Shown here in pieces: positions 32,678 through 42,700 of a stretch of 64,000 nt of DNA (its first letter is position 1; each line of letters begins with the position of its first letter). The DNA comes from Pseudomonas fluorescens (lineage in GTDB: Bacteria > Pseudomonadota > Gammaproteobacteria > Pseudomonadales > Pseudomonadaceae), in NCBI RefSeq assembly GCF_000730425.1, contig NZ_CP008896.1, positions 248,001 to 312,000 of the forward strand, in the 5' to 3' direction. A program made the position numbers and the translations under genes. The notes beneath the pieces are model-generated. The model made no database searches, was not told the DNA's origin, and worked only from the letters and a program-made list of their open reading frames with translations.

Positions 32678-35053
32678 ATGAGCAGTCATCACAACGATAA
32701 AGCGACCTTTCTTGAGCGCCTGATCTTCAATAACCGCCCGGCAGTGATCGTGATCTGTCTGCTGGTAAGTATTTTCCTGTTCTGGCAGGCCACCCTGATC
32801 CGGCCCTCCACCAGCTTTGAAAAAATGATCCCGTTGCAGCACCCCTTCATCGAAAAGATGATGGAGCACCGCAACGACCTGGCGAACCTGGGCAACACCG
32901 TGCGTATCTCGGTGGAGGCCAAGGACGGTGACATCTTCAGCAAGGAGTACATGGAGACCCTGCGCCAGATCAACGACGAGGTGTTCTACATCTCCGGCGT
33001 CGACCGTTCCGGCCTCAAGTCGCTGTGGAGCCCCAGCGTACGCTGGACTGAAGTCACCGAAGAAGGCTTTGCCGGCGGCGAAGTGATCCCGCAGAGCTAC
33101 AACGGCTCGCCGGAAAGCCTCGACCAGTTGCGCAACAACGTGCTCAAGTCCGGCCAGGTCGGGCGCCTGGTGGCCAACGACTTCAAGTCGAGCATCGTCG
33201 ATATCCCGCTGCTGGAGTCGTATCCAGACCCGCAGGACCAAGGCAAGCTGCTGGCCCTGGACTACCAGAAATTCTCCCATGAGCTGGAAGACAAGATCCG
33301 CACCAAGTTCCAGGAGCAGAACCCTAACGTCCAGATCCATATCGTCGGTTTCGCCAAGAAAGTCGGGGACCTGATCGACGGCCTGCTGATGGTGGTGCTG
33401 TTCTTCGGTATCGCGTTCGTGATCACGCTGGTGTTGCTGCTGTGGTTCACCAACTGCCTGCGCAGTACCGTCGCGGTATTGATCACGACGCTGGTGGCGG
33501 TGGTCTGGCAGTTGGGGCTGATGCACTTCTTCGGGTTTGGCCTGGATCCGTATTCGATGCTGGTGCCGTTCCTGATCTTCGCCATCGGCATTTCCCATGG
33601 TGTGCAGAAGATCAACGGCATTGCCCTGCAATCCAGTGAGGCCGACAACGCCTTGACGGCGGCCCGGCGCACGTTCCGGCAACTGTTCCTGCCTGGGATG
33701 ATCGCGATTCTCGCGGATGCGGTGGGCTTTATCACCCTGCTGATCATCGATATCGGCGTGATCCGTGAACTGGCCATCGGTGCCTCCATCGGTGTGGCGG
33801 TGATCGTGTTCACCAACCTGATCCTGTTGCCGGTAGCGATTTCCTACGTTGGCATCAGCAAACGCGCGATTGCCAAGAGTAAAAAGGACGCAAACCGCGA
33901 CCATCCGTTCTGGCGCCTGTTGTCGAACTTCGCCAGCCCGAAAGTGGCGCCCATCTCCATTGCCCTGGCCCTGGTCGCCTTCGGTGGCGGCCTGTGGTAC
34001 AGCCAGAACCTGAAGATCGGCGACCTCGACCAGGGCGCGCCGGAACTGCGCCCGGACTCGCGCTACAACAAAGACAACAACTTCATCATCAACAACTACT
34101 CCACCAGCTCCGATGTGCTGGTCGTGATGGTCAAGACAAAGGCCGAAGGCTGCTCGCGCTACGAAGCCATGGCGCCCATCGATCAGTTGATGTGGAAGAT
34201 GCAGAACACCGAGGGCGTGCAGTCGGCGATCTCCCTGGTGACCGTGTCCAAGCAGATGATCAAGGGCATGAACGAGGGCAACCTGAAATGGGAAACTCTG
34301 TCGCGCAACCCGGATGTGCTGAACAACTCCATCGCCCGCGCCGATGGGCTGTACAACAACAATTGTTCCCTGGCGCCGGTGCTGGTGTTCCTCAACGACC
34401 ACAAGGCCGAAACCCTCGACCGTGCGGTAAGTGCGGTGCAGGCGTTCGCCAAGGAAAACAACAAGGACGGCCTGGAATTTATCCTTGCCGCCGGTAACGC
34501 CGGGATCGAAGCCGCCACCAACGAAGTGATCAAGGAGGCCGAGCTGACCATCCTGATCCTGGTCTACCTGTGCGTGGCCACCATGTGCATGATCACCTTC
34601 CGTTCGTGGGCGGCGACCTTGTGCATTGTCCTGCCGCTGGTGCTGACCTCGGTGCTGGGCAACGCGCTGATGGCGTTCATGGGCATTGGCGTCAAGGTCG
34701 CGACCTTGCCGGTGGTGGCCCTGGGCGTGGGGATTGGCGTGGACTACGGCATCTACATCTACAGCCGCCTGGAAAGTTTCCTGCGGGCCGGCCTGCCGTT
34801 GCAGGAAGCCTATTACCAGACCTTGAAATCCACCGGCAAGGCCGTGCTGTTCACCGGCCTGTGCCTGGCCATCGGCGTATGCACCTGGATCTTCTCGGCC
34901 ATCAAGTTCCAGGCCGACATGGGCCTGATGCTGACCTTCATGCTGCTGTGGAACATGTTCGGCGCACTGTGGCTGTTGCCGGCGCTGGCGCGGTTCCTGA
35001 TCAAGCCCGAGAAGCTGGCCGGGCAGAAGGGTAACTCACTGTTCGCCCATTGA
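32678..35053 (+). CDS. RND superfamily exporter, MMPL type
   Basis: 791 aa. The first membrane helix (VIVICLLVSIFLFWQATLI) is followed by a periplasmic domain, then helices 2-6 around residues 228-395. A second copy of the same plan follows, with the last block (about 630-780) including the GIGVDYGIYIYSRLE motif typical of MMPL/HpnN-like transporters. These proton-driven pumps move lipids or hydrophobic molecules across the inner membrane to the envelope. The upstream YCF48-like gene is co-transcribed (15-base gap). The cargo is unknown; the adjoining fatty-acid/hydrocarbon island hints at a lipid. Confidence 0.9.
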   Translation: MSSHHNDKATFLERLIFNNRPAVIVICLLVSIFLFWQATLIRPSTSFEKMIPLQHPFIEKMMEHRNDLANLGNTVRISVEAKDGDIFSKEYMETLRQINDEVFYISGVDRSGLKSLWSPSVRWTEVTEEGFAGGEVIPQSYNGSPESLDQLRNNVLKSGQVGRLVANDFKSSIVDIPLLESYPDPQDQGKLLALDYQKFSHELEDKIRTKFQEQNPNVQIHIVGFAKKVGDLIDGLLMVVLFFGIAFVITLVLLLWFTNCLRSTVAVLITTLVAVVWQLGLMHFFGFGLDPYSMLVPFLIFAIGISHGVQKINGIALQSSEADNALTAARRTFRQLFLPGMIAILADAVGFITLLIIDIGVIRELAIGASIGVAVIVFTNLILLPVAISYVGISKRAIAKSKKDANRDHPFWRLLSNFASPKVAPISIALALVAFGGGLWYSQNLKIGDLDQGAPELRPDSRYNKDNNFIINNYSTSSDVLVVMVKTKAEGCSRYEAMAPIDQLMWKMQNTEGVQSAISLVTVSKQMIKGMNEGNLKWETLSRNPDVLNNSIARADGLYNNNCSLAPVLVFLNDHKAETLDRAVSAVQAFAKENNKDGLEFILAAGNAGIEAATNEVIKEAELTILILVYLCVATMCMITFRSWAATLCIVLPLVLTSVLGNALMAFMGIGVKVATLPVVALGVGIGVDYGIYIYSRLESFLRAGLPLQEAYYQTLKSTGKAVLFTGLCLAIGVCTWIFSAIKFQADMGLMLTFMLLWNMFGALWLLPALARFLIKPEKLAGQKGNSLFAH

Positions 35054-35062
35054 TCCCTTGCC

Positions 35063-35100
35063 GCCCCGTGATGTCTGCACCGTGTGCGATGTCATGGGGC
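35063..35100. terminator. Imperfect hairpin between the convergent exporter and giant-protein genes
   Basis: GCCCCGTGA (35063-35071) and TCATGGGGC (35092-35100) pair with one G-U, and the loop holds a second small stem GCAC-CGT-GTGC. It overlaps the stop of the minus-strand giant gene and follows the exporter stop by 9 bases. No clear T-run. Confidence 0.45.
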
Positions 35101-38100
35101 CAGGGGCAGGAACCAGCGATCGGCCAGTTGTTTGCCGATCAAGCCTCGGTGCACGTTGACAACGGCCTGCGGGCTTTGGGCGCTGGCCAGTAACGCGTAA
35201 TAACTGACTTTGCGCTGCTCGCGGGTTTTCAGGTGAGCGGCGCTGTACTGGGCCTTGGCGGTATCGACGGCGGCGTAGTGAAAATGCGCGAACCACAGGG
35301 GCGCGCCCTTGGGGTCGGTGACCGCATATTCCTGGATAAAGTCCCGCCGCTCTGCGCCCAGTTGCAGGCGTTCTCCCCAGCGCGCAACGTAGACCTTTTT
35401 CTGAGCCAACAGGTATTCAACGCTACCGTGGGTTGGCGGTAACTCCAGGCATCGCTCGATACGCAGTGCGGTCCCCAATTCACTCAGGCGCGTTGCCGCC
35501 TCCAGCATTTGCGTGACCAGGGTCAGATCGGCTGCCATGCGTGCGGCCTGAGGCTGTGTTTGGATCGCCAGATCCAATTCGGTGGCCAATTTGCTGTAGC
35601 GGGTTGCCTCATGGTGAAGGATCTCTTCGACTTCCTGCGGGTGCCGGGACACTCTTTTATAGTCCTTACCCCGTTGCAGATGCTCATTGAGCATGCCCAA
35701 CAACTTGCGCGCTTCACCTTTGACCAGACTCAGGGCGCGGGTCGGCCTGGGGGGCTGGGGCGGGTGCTGTTCCCGATACTCGACCCACTCATCGCCACTT
35801 TGCGAATACATGCCCAGCAGTTCATTGCCGACTTCGCTCCGCACTTCCACCACATCGACGTTTCCAATGGGTTTGAGTTCGCCGATCAAGGTGCCTCTGC
35901 GGGCGGTTCGGATGACTTTTTTCGCAGGTTTTCCGGGCGTCGCCGGTTTGCGTCTGGCCGGGCGCCTGGCAGGTGTGGCGACGGGTCTGATCTCGGCTGC
36001 GAACTGGCGAGTGGCTTGTTGGTACAAGCTTTCGACCAGTGTGAACAACTGACTGAAGTAGGTGCTGTCAAACTCGTCGATATTGACCATGCCGATCCCC
36101 TGCAAAGCGTCCAGGGTGTTGCCGTAGTGCTCGACCAGGCTCTGCAGGATGTCCACCCGCTCGTGCGCAGTCAGGTCCAAAGCGTTGAGTTCACTGTGGG
36201 TACGCACGTGGGGGTGCAGGGGGTTGAGGATTTCATCCAACGCTTCGAACAAGGTGTGCTCAAGCTTATTGAGAACCACCAGTTTGAGGCTGCGAACCTG
36301 CAGATCCTTGACCGCAAGAGCGCTGATTTCATCGGGTCGATCCCGGGTCAGGCGTGCATAGCCCTCGGCGCCCGCCGTGCCCAGGCTGAACAACTCATCC
36401 CGATAGCGATCCTGCAGTTCGAGCCAGTGGATCGCACGCTCATTGATCGCCAGCGAGCTTTTGACGAACTGTGCGTAGCCTGCCAGATCATTGGCAACTG
36501 CCAGGAGCAGGTGTGGACCTTCAACCACGAACTGTGGGTGGGCGCCATACAAGACCTGCCTGTCCAGATCGGTGATCACCACATGTTTACGTGCGTTGTT
36601 GACGAGGTTTTCTGTCAACGCTGCGACGTTTGGGGTGGGCAATGGGATGCCCAGTTCCTGGCGTTCTTTTTGTGCATCAAGGATGTTTTGATAGCCGTGA
36701 GTCTGCTCTTGCAAGGCCATATCGAATCGCTGGCGTGCGCTTTGCTTCTGCGCTTCAGCGAACCGGGGATCCTGGCTGGTGCGTTCCATGACCGATTGGG
36801 CAATGTCCACTGCGCGTTGCTGGGCGACTTGAGCGCTGACGAAACGATCATAGCCGGCGTGCAACTGCGCTTTGCGTTCGGCACGTTGCTGACGCACAGC
36901 CTCGATGCGCTTGGGTGGCATGCCCCCGCGCAAGCGCAGGCGGGTATCGACCGACCACACGCCGTTGGCATTGCTGCGCAGGTACGGGCCGCTGTAGGTA
37001 GTGTCGCCAGGGTCGACGACCCTGGCGTCACCCTCCGGCTCCAGGACCACCTGCAACCACTCGCCGTTCGCCAGGGCGTGCCAGGTGTTTCCAATCAGGT
37101 AAAGCCCCTTGCGTGGCCCATTCAGCACGGGCCGGGGCAGGGGCTCCGGTCGGCTGGCCTTGAAGCGGCTCAGCCGCATGCGCTGGGCAGGCGTCAGGCG
37201 TTGACGTGTCTGGGCGAAACTGAAGTCCAGCACACTGCGGTTCGTACTGGGCAGCACGCCAGGCAGGGCTACGACGCCTTCACGAATTGTCGGCGGCGAG
37301 GGCACCGGCCATTGCTCGCCAATACGTGGAGCGAGGGCCGAAGGCAGTGCGCGTTCCTTGAGTCCGGGTGCCAGGGGCGGGTAAGGCGCGCTCACCTCGG
37401 GAGTCGCCTCGAACAGCAGCAGGCCGAGGTTGAGCAGCAGGTCGACAGCGGCCAGCTCGCGGGTCCGACGGTCTTCAGCCTCAAGCGCCGGTATGTCCTG
37501 GCCCAGGCTGGTCATCAGGGCCAAGAGCCAGCCCGTGAGCATCGCCGGACCGCGCAATAACGGCAGCAGCAGGAGGCCGAATAACAGGCTGCTGCCTTCC
37601 AGCAGCACTTGCCAGCGGCTCTCGCTGTTGGACACCGATTCCCGGTTGGCCTGTTCCACCAGGGCCCGTGCATGGTCGCTGAACAGGTAGGCCATCAAGC
37701 GCCCGGTGACCAGGCATTGTTGTAGCTCCTCGTTGATACCATCGCTGGCCAGGCTTGCCGGCGCCGGCCTTTGCAAGGGCGTAAATTCATCGCCCTGGCC
37801 GAAGCGCAGGTAATGCGGTTCCTGGAAGCCGCCGTTGGCGTAGATCGGTCGGGCGCTGTCACTCAGCCAGGTCAGCACACTGTCTTGCAGCTCGCCGGGC
37901 TGGGCGATGGCCTCGAACAGTGCCTCGCGGCTGGCGTATTCCTGAAGCGTTTGGGCATACAACGGGCGGTACAGAAGATGGGGGCCGACGTCGGCATCCA
38001 GTGCTTCGATAAGGTACATGTTGTTGACGCTGTCGGGCTGGGCGCCAGGGGCCCGCAGTAACGCCAGATGGCGGATCACCACCTGGCGGTTGTCGACCTG

Positions 38101-39753
38101 TTGCTCGGCAACATTGTGCTGCATCAACGCGGCTACCAGGCGCGCACCCTGGCGGCTCATGCCGGCCTGCTGTTTCAGGCACAACTCCAATGCCAGCAAC
38201 GGCAGCTGCGCTGCCTGCTGATCGCCAAACAGCGTCTCGCGCTGTTGCGCCTCGGGGCTGTTGCCCAGCAGGTGTTGCTCCAGTGCACGTGGGTAATGCA
38301 GGCCGATATCTACCTTTTCAATAGGGCCGCCGGCGCTCATCAAATAGTCGGCGGTGAGCCAGGACGGCAGCGGCAAGCCTAGACGATGGCTGAGTGTTGC
38401 CGTGCCGCTGGGGCGGCTGACCAGGTTGTCGATGGCCAGGTCGGTGAGGCTCATGCGCTCGTGGCGGGCAATCCCGACGGCGCCCGGATAGCCAGCGACG
38501 AGGGTGAAGGTCAGTTGCAGGTCGTCAGGATGCAGGGCGGCGACAGACGGCGGCGAAGGCAGTAGGGAATCAAAGGTCACAGCGTCGTGTTGCAGGGTTT
38601 GCAGCAGGGCCTTGATGGTGAAGGTGCGAATATCGTCGATATCACTGAGAAAGTGGCGCCCGCCGCCGCGCTGCTTGGCGCTGGCTAGCGCCAGGGCGTA
38701 GCGTCGGTAAGTGGCGCGGTCGTCGGCACTGGCCTGTTGCAGCCAGCTCGGCAGGTGCTGGCGTAGCGTTTCCAGGGCCTGGGGTGGGGCTACCGGTGAG
38801 TCGTGGAAAAACCGGCCGGGGTCGGTGAGTTCACCATATAGCGCTTGCCAGGTGCTGAAGGGCTGGGCGATGGGCAGGTGCAGGTTGCCGAGATCCTCCA
38901 ATTGGTGGTTGAGGATCATCGCTGCCTGATGCTCGAAGATATCGCCGTCGGGCTCGTAGCGCTGGATGAGAATATCGTCGACCTGATATTGGCCAGCCAG
39001 GCGCTGGCCGTAGGCCTGGACCAACGCATCCATGGACGCAAACGCTTCAATACCGCCCCCCGGGCTGCACAGCAGCACCGGCGCCTTGCCGTTCACGGCA
39101 CGGATCAGCACCAGTTCCGGACTCAGCAGATGGGTGCTTTGTTCGCCGTTCTTGAGGAGGGCTTGCAGGCCATAGGCAAATACCACGCCCTGGCCATGGC
39201 GGGCGATCCGCGCTTCCCGGTCAGGGGTGGTGACCAGTTGGTCGACCGCCTCCCGCGCCTGTGCTTGCAGGCCTGTGTGGCGCAGGGCGCCAATGCGCAA
39301 GGTGTCCATCAGCATGTGCGCAAGCCAGCGCCAATGACCGGTGTCCCAATAGTCAGCCAAGGCATTTTGCAGGGCGATGGTCAGGGTCTGGGGCAGCTCG
39401 CCAACCAGCGCTGCGATCACACCCATGTCGAGCTGTTCCGCGGGCGAACCAGGCAGTTTCAGGCGTTTTGGCGGTGCGTCGGAGAGGTACCAGGGCATGT
39501 TGTCCACGTCGCTGAAGTCGAGCGCTTTGCCACTGGCCAGTGCATCCTGGACCACCGGCATCAATGGCTGTAGCAGCCAGCTTCGGCGCTGTGGCCGGGC
39601 CAGGTGCGTGCGACTCAGGTCCAGCGTCAGCGTTGGGTATCTGGCCCTGATAGCCGAGGCGAGTTGTTGGCGGATCACCGTTTCCAGCGTGGGGCGATCA
39701 GCGAACCGAGCGCTCACGGCGTGGGCGATAGAAGAGGGTGTGGGGTTTTGCAT
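35092..39753 (-). CDS. Giant DUF6543/dermonecrotic-toxin-like protein, copy B
   Basis: 1553 aa from the ATG at 39753, which follows AAAAAAGGA by 5 bases; a longer frame to 39783 starts upstream of that site. The first 650 residues are typical of the large Pseudomonas proteins annotated DUF6543 or dermonecrotic-toxin domain (HAVSARFADRPTLETVIRQQ near the start). A hydrophobic stretch at about 711-760 (LLFGLLLLPLLRGPAMLTG) could enter a membrane. A module at about 890-960 reads KGLYLIGNTWHALANGEWLQ, ending RLRGGMPPKR. A basic linker (PARRPARRKPATPGKPAKK) precedes a helical C-terminus with WFAHFHYAAVD and SAAHLKTREQRKVSYYALLA. No signal peptide. The same modules occur in the adjacent copy. The role is unknown; a contact- or secretion-delivered effector is a family-based guess. 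Confidence 0.8.
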   Translation of the reverse strand: MQNPTPSSIAHAVSARFADRPTLETVIRQQLASAIRARYPTLTLDLSRTHLARPQRRSWLLQPLMPVVQDALASGKALDFSDVDNMPWYLSDAPPKRLKLPGSPAEQLDMGVIAALVGELPQTLTIALQNALADYWDTGHWRWLAHMLMDTLRIGALRHTGLQAQAREAVDQLVTTPDREARIARHGQGVVFAYGLQALLKNGEQSTHLLSPELVLIRAVNGKAPVLLCSPGGGIEAFASMDALVQAYGQRLAGQYQVDDILIQRYEPDGDIFEHQAAMILNHQLEDLGNLHLPIAQPFSTWQALYGELTDPGRFFHDSPVAPPQALETLRQHLPSWLQQASADDRATYRRYALALASAKQRGGGRHFLSDIDDIRTFTIKALLQTLQHDAVTFDSLLPSPPSVAALHPDDLQLTFTLVAGYPGAVGIARHERMSLTDLAIDNLVSRPSGTATLSHRLGLPLPSWLTADYLMSAGGPIEKVDIGLHYPRALEQHLLGNSPEAQQRETLFGDQQAAQLPLLALELCLKQQAGMSRQGARLVAALMQHNVAEQQVDNRQVVIRHLALLRAPGAQPDSVNNMYLIEALDADVGPHLLYRPLYAQTLQEYASREALFEAIAQPGELQDSVLTWLSDSARPIYANGGFQEPHYLRFGQGDEFTPLQRPAPASLASDGINEELQQCLVTGRLMAYLFSDHARALVEQANRESVSNSESRWQVLLEGSSLLFGLLLLPLLRGPAMLTGWLLALMTSLGQDIPALEAEDRRTRELAAVDLLLNLGLLLFEATPEVSAPYPPLAPGLKERALPSALAPRIGEQWPVPSPPTIREGVVALPGVLPSTNRSVLDFSFAQTRQRLTPAQRMRLSRFKASRPEPLPRPVLNGPRKGLYLIGNTWHALANGEWLQVVLEPEGDARVVDPGDTTYSGPYLRSNANGVWSVDTRLRLRGGMPPKRIEAVRQQRAERKAQLHAGYDRFVSAQVAQQRAVDIAQSVMERTSQDPRFAEAQKQSARQRFDMALQEQTHGYQNILDAQKERQELGIPLPTPNVAALTENLVNNARKHVVITDLDRQVLYGAHPQFVVEGPHLLLAVANDLAGYAQFVKSSLAINERAIHWLELQDRYRDELFSLGTAGAEGYARLTRDRPDEISALAVKDLQVRSLKLVVLNKLEHTLFEALDEILNPLHPHVRTHSELNALDLTAHERVDILQSLVEHYGNTLDALQGIGMVNIDEFDSTYFSQLFTLVESLYQQATRQFAAEIRPVATPARRPARRKPATPGKPAKKVIRTARRGTLIGELKPIGNVDVVEVRSEVGNELLGMYSQSGDEWVEYREQHPPQPPRPTRALSLVKGEARKLLGMLNEHLQRGKDYKRVSRHPQEVEEILHHEATRYSKLATELDLAIQTQPQAARMAADLTLVTQMLEAATRLSELGTALRIERCLELPPTHGSVEYLLAQKKVYVARWGERLQLGAERRDFIQEYAVTDPKGAPLWFAHFHYAAVDTAKAQYSAAHLKTREQRKVSYYALLASAQSPQAVVNVHRGLIGKQLADRWFLPLAP

Positions 39754-39796
39754 AAACATCCTTTTTTTGGCAGTCGATACCATTCGTGGTCCGGTT

Positions 39797-42700
39797 CTAG
39801 GCGGGCAACAGGCTCAGGAACAGGCGTTGGTCAAGCGGCGCGGTGATCGGGTGGTACAGATCCCGCACGATGGTCTGGCTGTCTGCACCGGCCTGGGCGA
39901 TCAAGTCCCGCAGGGTGACAAAGCGTTGTTCGGGGCGCTTGAGATGGGCTGCGGTGTAGGCGCTGGGCAAACTGTCGGCTTGGCTGTAGTGAAAGTGGGC
40001 GTACCACAGCACCGTGAGGCTGTTTTTCTCGCGCACGGCGAACTCCGACACGTAGTCCTTGGCCGCGGTACGTTGGGCGCCGTGGACCAGGCCGATATCA
40101 ATCGCCGCGTGGGTACGCAGGAACTCGATGTTTTCCTGGCGCGGGCGTTGGGCCTTATAGCCTTCGATACAGTGTTGTATGCCTTGTCTGCGCAAGTCAT
40201 TGGCGCGCCGGCGCAAGCGTTCCACGGTCTGGAGCATGTCAGGCTTGTCCCCATGGTGGTGGGTCAGTTCGGCCGCCACCGTTTCGAGACGATCGGCCTG
40301 GTGCGCGAGCATGTCGCGCCAGTCTTGCGGGTTGAGTTCATTGCGGCGTGTCGGGTCGCTGAGCTTCTTTTTCTGGAACTCAATCGAGCGCTCGATACCG
40401 GGGATTTCTTCCTGAAGCCGTTGTGCCTGGGCCCGCAAGGTGGCCAGGGACGGCGCCTGGGATGGCTCGACCGGTGCGGGGGGCTTGGCTTGGACAATCT
40501 CCACCCAACCCTCATTGGGGTGCTCCATAAAGCGCCCGCTGACCTGCTGGGTAATCGGGTTGCGGGTCACGATGGTGGGGAAGGGCAGGTCGCTTTGCGC
40601 GGGCTCCAGCTCGCCCACCAGGGCGCCCTTGTCCCGCGATTTGAATACGCGTTTGGTTCTCGACGCCACCCGCACAGGCTTGAAGGGCGTCGGTTGTGGC
40701 GGGAGGAACTCATCTTCGCGCAACAGGGCCGCCAGATCAGCCTCGGCGCTGTCACGCACGGCGTGCAGGCGCTCGATCAGCAGCGGCATGTACCGTGTGT
40801 GCGCCAGGGGCGAGTCCAGCTCCAACAGGCTCTGGTATATCTGCAGCCGCCGCTTGTAATGCTTGATCAGGTTGTTCAGCACCTCCTTGCGATCCGATAG
40901 GGTGAAGCCTTCGGTGGTGAGTAATTCCAGGTGTGAGTCTTCCAGGGACGACAGCGACGATTGCAGGTGATCATGGCGCGCCAGGAAGTAGCGCTCCTGT
41001 GGCGTGGTGGCCGGGATCGTCTGGTCGATGCTCAATTCGGTCAGCACATCCAGGGATTCGAGGGTGGCATTGAGGCGGTTGTAGAAGCGGCGCTCGGGAT
41101 GGCCATTGAGGTATTTGAGACGTTGCGCGGGGCCGGTCTTCAGCCGTGTGGCCATTTCTTCCAGGGTGTTTTCGATGGCAATCATCGCCTGTGCGTGGCG
41201 CTCGGAAACTGCAAAGTTGGTCTCCAGCAGATCCTTGACATAGCTCACCGCCCCGGGATCATGCGCCGCACCTTGCAGTTCGATCAGCGACTCGCCCTGT
41301 TCGGAAACAAACGTTGCCAGGTAGAGGGATGACAACCGGCTGACGCGGAGCTCGTCGGTGGACAGGATCGACTGATATTGATTGACGCACTGCCCTTCAT
41401 AGTCGAAGCGGCTGTCGATTTCTCTCATTTGGCTATAGGCGCTGAGCAGCTCGCGCCGCTGTTGCAGCAACTCGGCGGCAGCCTGATCGAAGCGCTCTTG
41501 AAAAAGCTGGAACCCTGTCCTGGTCCTGGAGCGCTCGGCGACTTTATCGCGGTGAGCGGCTATCAGCGCCGGGTCGCCAGGTGTGCTGCGCAGGTGCAGG
41601 CGCGCGGTGCCCAAGGCGTTATGGGCTTGCTCGAATTTCAGGCGGGCGGCATCCAGCAATTGGTCGATCGGTTGCAGGCGCTTGATCAGCGCGCTGATCT
41701 GATCACCGATGTGATTAATCTCCTCCGACACCTGGGTACGTTGCTGATCGATCTGCGCCAGCTTGGCCTTGAGCCGGTTCTTTGGCCCGCCGCCACGCAG
41801 TTTCAAGCCCAGGTCCAGGCCCCAGTGGCCCTGAGCATTGCGTGTCAGTTGGAAGCCGGGGTGATCCGGTTTCTGGGGATGAATCAGGAACACTTCGCTC
41901 AGATCCGGCTCGAGAGTGACGCGAAACAGCAGGCCGGCCACCGAGGCATGCCACTGCTGATCGATACGATACAGGCCCTTGTAGGTGCCGAGCTCTATCG
42001 CCAAGGGGGGCGGTTCCGGCCAGGGCACATGCAGTTCGCGCAAGGCGTCGAGCAAGCGACGGCGACTACTGTCCCGGGCGTTGGAGTGGATAAAGTCCAC
42101 CAGGGTCTGGTCGCTGGCTGGCGGTTCGGCGGGCAGACCCACCGGGCCTTGTTCGATGGTTACGGTCGGGCGGGCCACAGCCGATGGGCGGCGCAGTGCC
42201 GCGAGAGTCAACGACAGGGCAGGCTCGGTGGTGTGTGTCTCCCGGTCAAGGGTAGGGCGGGGCTGGGAGGTCACATGCAACAGAATCAGGCCGATATTGA
42301 GTAGCACATCGACCCAGGCCAACTCCCGCGCAGTGCCGTCGTTGCCTTGCAGGGCGGCGATATCGTGCCGGAGGCTGACCGCCAGTTGTGCCATCCAGCC
42401 CACGACCATTGCCGGCCCCCGCAGCAGCGGCAGCAGCAGGGTGTTAAACAGCAGCCAGCCACCTTCGAGCAGTACTTTCCAACGGCTTTGTGCATTGGAC
42501 ACCGAGTCCCTGTCCGCCAGGTCCACCAGCGCCCGGGCATTGCTGCCATACAGGTATTGGGTCAGGTTACCCGTGGCCAGTGACTGCGCCAAAGAACCGG
42601 GAACTTCACCGCCATTGGTGTTTTGTGCCAACTGGGCGGGTGGCGGTGCGGGCCATTGCACGGTGTCGTCACCCTGGCTGAAACGCAGGATATGCGGGCT

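Noticed and set aside
32558..34402. A 614-codon minus-strand open frame
   Set aside because: Antisense to the RND exporter, which has clear MMPL motifs.
35509..37560. A 683-codon plus-strand open frame
   Set aside because: Antisense to giant copy B; no SD, no domain, and copy B is supported by its paralogue.
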